This document shows, one piece after another, positions 60,161 to 64,000 of a DNA stretch of 64,000 nt. Position 1 is the stretch's first letter. Every line of letters begins with the position of its first letter. The notes beneath the pieces were generated by a model. It saw nothing but the letters and a program-made list of their open reading frames with translations, searched no databases and was not told the DNA's origin. Made by a program: the position numbers and the translations under genes. The DNA is from Pedobacter segetis (GTDB lineage Bacteria > Bacteroidota > Bacteroidia > Sphingobacteriales > Sphingobacteriaceae), in the NCBI RefSeq assembly GCF_016623585.1, contig NZ_JAEHFY010000018.1, positions 1 through 64,000 on the forward strand. Reading direction: 5' to 3'.

Positions 60161-62638
60161 ATGAGCAACTTCGATAATTTCGATTTTAACCAATCTCTAC
60201 CATTAATAAATGAAGATACAGAGTTTTTTCCATTAATGTCGCCAGAAGATGAAGAGGAAATGAACAATGAGCAAACTCCAGAGATTTTATCAATTTTACC
60301 ACTAAGAAATACGGTTTTATTTCCGGGTGTCGTTATCCCTATTACCGTTGGCAGAGATAAATCTATCAAATTGATTAAGGATGCTTATAAAGGCAACAAG
60401 ATCATCGGCGTTGTTTCGCAAAAAGATGTGAACCTAGAAGACCCCACTTTTGAGGAGCTGAACAAAGTGGGTACGGTTGCCATCATCGTAAAGATGCTGC
60501 AAATGCCAGATGGCAACACTACGGTAATAATACAAGGCAAAAACAGGTTTCAACTGGGCGATGAAGTACAATCAGAACCATATATTAAAGCCAATGTGCA
60601 AAAATTTGAAGAAGTAAGGCCAAAATCAGACAAAGAATTTAAAGCCATGGTTTCTTCTGTAAAAGAATTGGCCATGCAAATCATCCAATTTTCGCCAAAC
60701 ATCCCATCAGAAGCTGCAATTGCCATTAAAAACATAGAAAGCGTACCCTTTCTGATCAACTTTATATCTTCTAACATGAATGCCTCTGTGGCAGATAAAC
60801 AAACCATGTTAGAAGTAGCAAATTTAAGGGAAAGGGCAACTTTGGTTCTCACGCATTTAAGTACAGAGTTGCAGTTGTTAGAATTGAAAAACCAAATCCA
60901 AAGCCGTGTAAAAGTTGATCTGGATAAGCAACAACGTGATTATTTCTTAAACCAACAGATAAAAACCATACAAGAAGAGTTGGGCGGCAACTCGCCAGAT
61001 ATGGAGATAGAAGAATTAAGGAATAAAGCAAAGAAGAAGCAATGGAGCAAAGAAATTGATGCTCAGTTTCATAAAGAGCTAGATAAATTAGCAAGGATGA
61101 ATCCTGCTGCTGCTGATTATTCTGTACAGATCAATTACTTAGAGGTGTTACTAGATTTACCTTGGGCGCATTTTACCAAAGATAATTTCGATCTAAAAAG
61201 AGCAGAAAAGATTTTAGACAGGGACCATTACGGTCTCGAAAAAGTTAAGAAACGCATCATAGAATATTTAGCGGTCTTAAAACTTAAAAACAACATGAAA
61301 GCCCCTATCTTATGTTTGGTGGGCCCTCCGGGAGTTGGTAAAACTTCATTAGGCAAATCAATAGCCAAGGCTTTGGGTAGAAAATACGTGAGGATGGCTT
61401 TGGGAGGTATTAGAGACGAGGCAGAAATCCGCGGCCACCGTAAAACATATATCGGTGCAATGCCCGGCAAAGTAATACAGTCTTTGAAAAAAGCGGGCGC
61501 ATCCAACCCGGTCTTTGTTTTGGATGAGATTGATAAAGTGGGGAACGACTATCGGGGCGATCCTTCTTCTGCCCTATTGGAGGTTTTGGATCCAGAGCAA
61601 AATAACGCTTTCGCCGATAACTTTTTAGAGTTGGATTATGATCTTTCTAACGTGATGTTTATTGCAACCGCCAATTCTTTAAACAATATCCAGCCGGCAT
61701 TATTAGATCGTATGGAAATTATCGAGGTTAACGGTTACACCATTGAAGAGAAGGTAGAAATCGCTAAGAAGCATTTGATCCCGAAGCAAAAAGAGCAACA
61801 CGGGTTAAAAGCAAAGGATATTTCTTTGAAACCAACCATTATTGAGAAGATCGTTGAGGATTATACCAGAGAATCTGGAGTGCGTGGCTTGGAGAAAACT
61901 TTAGGTTCTGTTGTGCGTGGTGCGGCAACCAAAATTGCCATGGAAGAGGAATATAACACCAATTTTTCTTACGATGATGTGAAGAAAACTTTAGGCCCCC
62001 CGTATTTTGATAAAGATGCCTATGAGGGCAATGAGGTAGCTGGTGTGGTAACTGGTTTAGCTTGGACATCCGTTGGTGGCGATATTTTATTTATCGAAGC
62101 CAGTTTAAGCCCTGGAAAAGGTAAAATGACCTTAACAGGAAATCTTGGCGATGTGATGAAAGAATCTGCCGTTATTGCGATGGCTTACATTAGATCACAT
62201 GCCCAACAATTGAATATTGATTATAGGTTGTTTGATCAATGGGATTTACATATCCACGTACCTGCTGGCGCAACGCCAAAAGATGGCCCTTCTGCCGGTA
62301 TTACCATGCTCACTGCTTTAACATCTGTATTTACGCAACGCCAGGTTAAAAACCATTTAGCCATGACAGGCGAGATTACCCTAAGAGGAAAAGTTTTACC
62401 AGTAGGCGGGATTAAAGAGAAAATCTTAGCGGCCAAAAGAGCAAATATCAAAGAGATTATTTTATGTAAATCTAACGAAAAGGATATTTTAGAGATTAAA
62501 GCAGATTACATCAAGGATATGAAGTTTCATTATGTGACCAATATGTTAGATGTAATCGATTTGGCTTTATTCCCTCACAAGATTAAAAATCCACAAAACA
62601 TAGTTTATCGGGAAGAAAAAAAACCAGAGATGGTTTAA
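60161..62638 (+). CDS. lon: ATP-dependent endopeptidase Lon
   Basis: The 825-residue protein-quality protease. The N-terminal substrate domain begins at ILPLRNTVLFPGVVIPITVG. The AAA+ module has Walker A GPPGVGKTSLGKS (about 387-399) and Walker B PVFVLDEIDKVG. The C-terminal serine-lysine protease has the Ser in PKDGPSAGITM (about 710) and the Lys in GGIKEKILAAKRA (about 752). An acidic start (EDTEFFPLMSPEDEEEM) is usual in Bacteroidota Lon. A terminator-like hairpin follows the gene at 62705. Confidence 0.98.
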   Translation: MSNFDNFDFNQSLPLINEDTEFFPLMSPEDEEEMNNEQTPEILSILPLRNTVLFPGVVIPITVGRDKSIKLIKDAYKGNKIIGVVSQKDVNLEDPTFEELNKVGTVAIIVKMLQMPDGNTTVIIQGKNRFQLGDEVQSEPYIKANVQKFEEVRPKSDKEFKAMVSSVKELAMQIIQFSPNIPSEAAIAIKNIESVPFLINFISSNMNASVADKQTMLEVANLRERATLVLTHLSTELQLLELKNQIQSRVKVDLDKQQRDYFLNQQIKTIQEELGGNSPDMEIEELRNKAKKKQWSKEIDAQFHKELDKLARMNPAAADYSVQINYLEVLLDLPWAHFTKDNFDLKRAEKILDRDHYGLEKVKKRIIEYLAVLKLKNNMKAPILCLVGPPGVGKTSLGKSIAKALGRKYVRMALGGIRDEAEIRGHRKTYIGAMPGKVIQSLKKAGASNPVFVLDEIDKVGNDYRGDPSSALLEVLDPEQNNAFADNFLELDYDLSNVMFIATANSLNNIQPALLDRMEIIEVNGYTIEEKVEIAKKHLIPKQKEQHGLKAKDISLKPTIIEKIVEDYTRESGVRGLEKTLGSVVRGAATKIAMEEEYNTNFSYDDVKKTLGPPYFDKDAYEGNEVAGVVTGLAWTSVGGDILFIEASLSPGKGKMTLTGNLGDVMKESAVIAMAYIRSHAQQLNIDYRLFDQWDLHIHVPAGATPKDGPSAGITMLTALTSVFTQRQVKNHLAMTGEITLRGKVLPVGGIKEKILAAKRANIKEIILCKSNEKDILEIKADYIKDMKFHYVTNMLDVIDLALFPHKIKNPQNIVYREEKKPEMV

Positions 62639-62704
62639 TGAGTTTTGAAGAGTTTGTTAAAACTTTTTGAATATATCGTGATTTCTGAAGAAATATAAAA
62701 TATG

Positions 62705-62730
62705 CGACCCCTTTGGGGTCGTGTTTTTTT
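62705..62730. terminator. Terminator after lon
   Basis: CGACCCC-TTT-GGGGTCG (62705-62721) followed by GTGTTTTTTT: a 7-base GC-rich stem with 3-base loop and T-run, 67 bases after the lon stop. Confidence 0.9.
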
Positions 62731-62751
62731 GTGTTGATTTCTGAAAATATG

Positions 62752-62768
62752 AGAACCTTACAGGTTCT
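62752..62768. repeat. Small hairpin AGAACCT/AGGTTCT
   Basis: AGAACCT-TAC-AGGTTCT, preceded by AATATG as are its two neighbours. No T-run follows. Confidence 0.75.
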
Positions 62769-62914
62769 GCCTATAAAATCTTAGAGCTATTAATTCTTAT
62801 GATTTGCTTATGTTAAAATTACATTTGTTTATCCCAAAGCGATAAACAAATTGATCCTTCCGTTGGACCCAACCGGGACCATATAAATATGTTAATATAA
62901 TTTGTACAAATATG

Positions 62915-62940
62915 AGAACTTTTCAAGTTCTTGCTTTTTT
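62915..62940. repeat. Small hairpin AGAACTT/AAGTTCT with T-run
   Basis: AGAACTT-TTC-AAGTTCT followed by TGCTTTTTT. It is 62752's hairpin with two paired changes that keep the stem. Located 40 bases before the LpxR-like gene, so it could attenuate it. Confidence 0.75.
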
Positions 62941-62979
62941 ATGGTATTTTTAAAAGCCGAATGAATTTCGGATTTTCTT

Positions 62980-63945
62980 ATGCAAAATTCCTTAAAATTA
63001 TCTATCTCTGTTTTATTTATATTTATCTCTTTATCAGGATATTCCCAAATAAAATCTTACCAAAATGAACTGGGTTTTAAAAGTGAAAACGATTCTTATT
63101 TAGGCACCGGACAGGATAGATATTATACCAATGGACTTTTTATAACCTATAAAAGAGCAAGTAAGACAAAAAACTATACCGATTCTTTAGATTTTACCAA
63201 AAAGATTTGGAGCGCAAGCATTGGGCAATATATGTACAACGCACAAAGCGGGCAAATAACCGATATTAAGTATGTTGATAGGCCTTTTGCGGCTTACCTA
63301 TATGGTGCTTTTGCGCTTCAATACCTAAACAATAAAGAACATACCGTGAAATTTGAATTACAATTGGGTACAATTGGGCCAAATGCTTTGGGTTTAGAGG
63401 CCCAAGAAGTTATCCATAAAACTTTTGGCTTTTACGATATTAAAGGGTGGGAATATCAGGTAAAAAATGAAATTGGTTTTAACGCTAAAGCTGATATATT
63501 ATACCTTATCCATCGTTCTGGGAATAAAAGAGTAGATTTTTCCCTTCCTCTTGAAGGCAGATTGGGCAATACATTTACAAGCTTGAGTGCGGGGCTTTTA
63601 TTTAGAACAGGGAGTTTGAACCCATTATACCACTCGGTGGCAACGCAAAGCAATGTTTCTAATTTTAAAGAAGCAGGTGTTTTAGAAAAGGAGTTTTATT
63701 TTTTCTTGAAACCGCAATTGCAATTGGTTATCTATGATGCAACTATTGCCGGGGGCTTATTCAGAACAGATAAAGGCCCGGTAACTTTTAAAACCAATCC
63801 CTTGGTTTTTTCACAAGAATTGGGCTTGGCCTATGCTAAAAAAAGGTGGACGGTAGATTTCTCTGTTATATTTAAAACTAAAGAAGAAAGCAGTATGGTG
63901 TTTTCGCACCAATACGGTTCTTTTGATTTGTATTACAGGTTCTGA
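62980..63945 (+). CDS. LpxR-family lipid A deacylase-like outer-membrane protein
   Basis: A 321-residue outer-membrane beta-barrel with signal peptide (...FIFISLSGYSQ). It matches LpxR/DUF2219 proteins: KSENDSYLGTGQDRYYTNGL holds the conserved Asn-Asp and Thr, and GTIGPNALGLEAQEVIHKT with GWEYQV holds the catalytic-type His. LpxR removes the 3'-acyloxyacyl group of lipid A in a calcium-dependent reaction. It ends in YYRF, with the terminal Phe used for outer-membrane insertion. It stands alone after lon. Substrate in this organism is inferred. Confidence 0.85.
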   Translation: MQNSLKLSISVLFIFISLSGYSQIKSYQNELGFKSENDSYLGTGQDRYYTNGLFITYKRASKTKNYTDSLDFTKKIWSASIGQYMYNAQSGQITDIKYVDRPFAAYLYGAFALQYLNNKEHTVKFELQLGTIGPNALGLEAQEVIHKTFGFYDIKGWEYQVKNEIGFNAKADILYLIHRSGNKRVDFSLPLEGRLGNTFTSLSAGLLFRTGSLNPLYHSVATQSNVSNFKEAGVLEKEFYFFLKPQLQLVIYDATIAGGLFRTDKGPVTFKTNPLVFSQELGLAYAKKRWTVDFSVIFKTKEESSMVFSHQYGSFDLYYRF

Positions 63946-63980
63946 TTTTTTGTTAGTTACGAAAAACCTTGGTTTATAAA

Positions 63981-64000
63981 CCCGATTGCAGCGGCATCCT
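63981..64000. repeat. Start of another REP-like element, cut by window end
   Basis: CCCGATTGCAGCGGCATCCT resembles the GGATTGAAACGG(T/C)ATCCT edge of copies B and D and the GATTTTCGCTGCAATCCC edge of copy C in reverse. Only 20 bases are visible. Confidence 0.45.

Larger units (their letters stand above)
62639..62979. other. Intergenic region with three hairpins
   Basis: 341 bases between lon and the LpxR-like gene without a gene. It contains three small hairpins with similar flanks (listed separately). Nothing else recognisable. Confidence 0.6.

Overview
The window looks like chromosomal DNA from a Bacteroidota bacterium of the Sphingobacteriaceae, close to Pedobacter. The evidence is SusC/SusD pairs, lipoproteins with a Bacteroidota-type lipobox, an AT-rich base composition, TAnnTTTG-type promoter motifs, and a tmRNA whose tag reads GENNYALAA. 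It opens inside an IS4-type transposase. The genus is an inference from gene types, not from a search.

1-8 kb: a minus-strand degradation operon (heparinase II/III-fold lyase, GH105/GH88 unsaturated glycuronidase, S1 sulfatase, jelly-roll lipoprotein) that fits a sulfated uronic-acid polysaccharide. Beside it lies the remnant of a GH106-like rhamnosidase in one unshifted reading frame with stop codons. 8-12.5 kb: tmRNA, an aminotransferase, an acyltransferase and purM. 12.6-25 kb: a complete beta-glucan (laminarin-like) utilisation locus, GH3-GH16-PKD lipoprotein-SusD-SusC, with a divergent propeller/Y_Y_Y/HTH regulator. 25-30.3 kb: uvrA flanked by decayed genes (truncated Crp-like protein, frameshifted nucleotidyltransferase with its broken small partner, and a GNAT-like gene with one nonsense codon).

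30.3-35.2 kb: a minus-strand sulfur-handling operon: ArsR-type repressor, TauE/SafE exporter, TPMT-like methyltransferase, persulfide-dioxygenase/rhodanese fusion, two YeeE/YedE half-transporters and a 58-residue membrane protein.

35.4-56.8 kb is the most interesting region. It contains an arsenosugar-type set: radical SAM ArsS, its peroxidase-like partner, and three DUF2064 glycosyltransferase-like proteins. With it lie a phosphoesterase, an MtnK-like kinase, an unusual nucleoside hydrolase, DUF547, two TonB-dependent receptors, a SusD, an SSS symporter, a YnjBCD-like ABC importer and a second radical SAM protein. Nucleoside hydrolase plus MtnK-like kinase mirrors methionine salvage. This suggests a route from 5'-deoxy-5'-dimethylarsinoyl-adenosine to an activated arsenoribose and then a glycoside. 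Two of the DUF2064 genes share 441 of 444 bases in direct orientation 10 kb apart.

57-64 kb holds housekeeping genes (Cfa, HAD phosphatase-like protein, tRNA-Ser, TPR protein, Lon, LpxR-like deacylase). Intergenic spaces throughout carry two repeat families: tracts with a 7-base period and REP-like palindromic elements.
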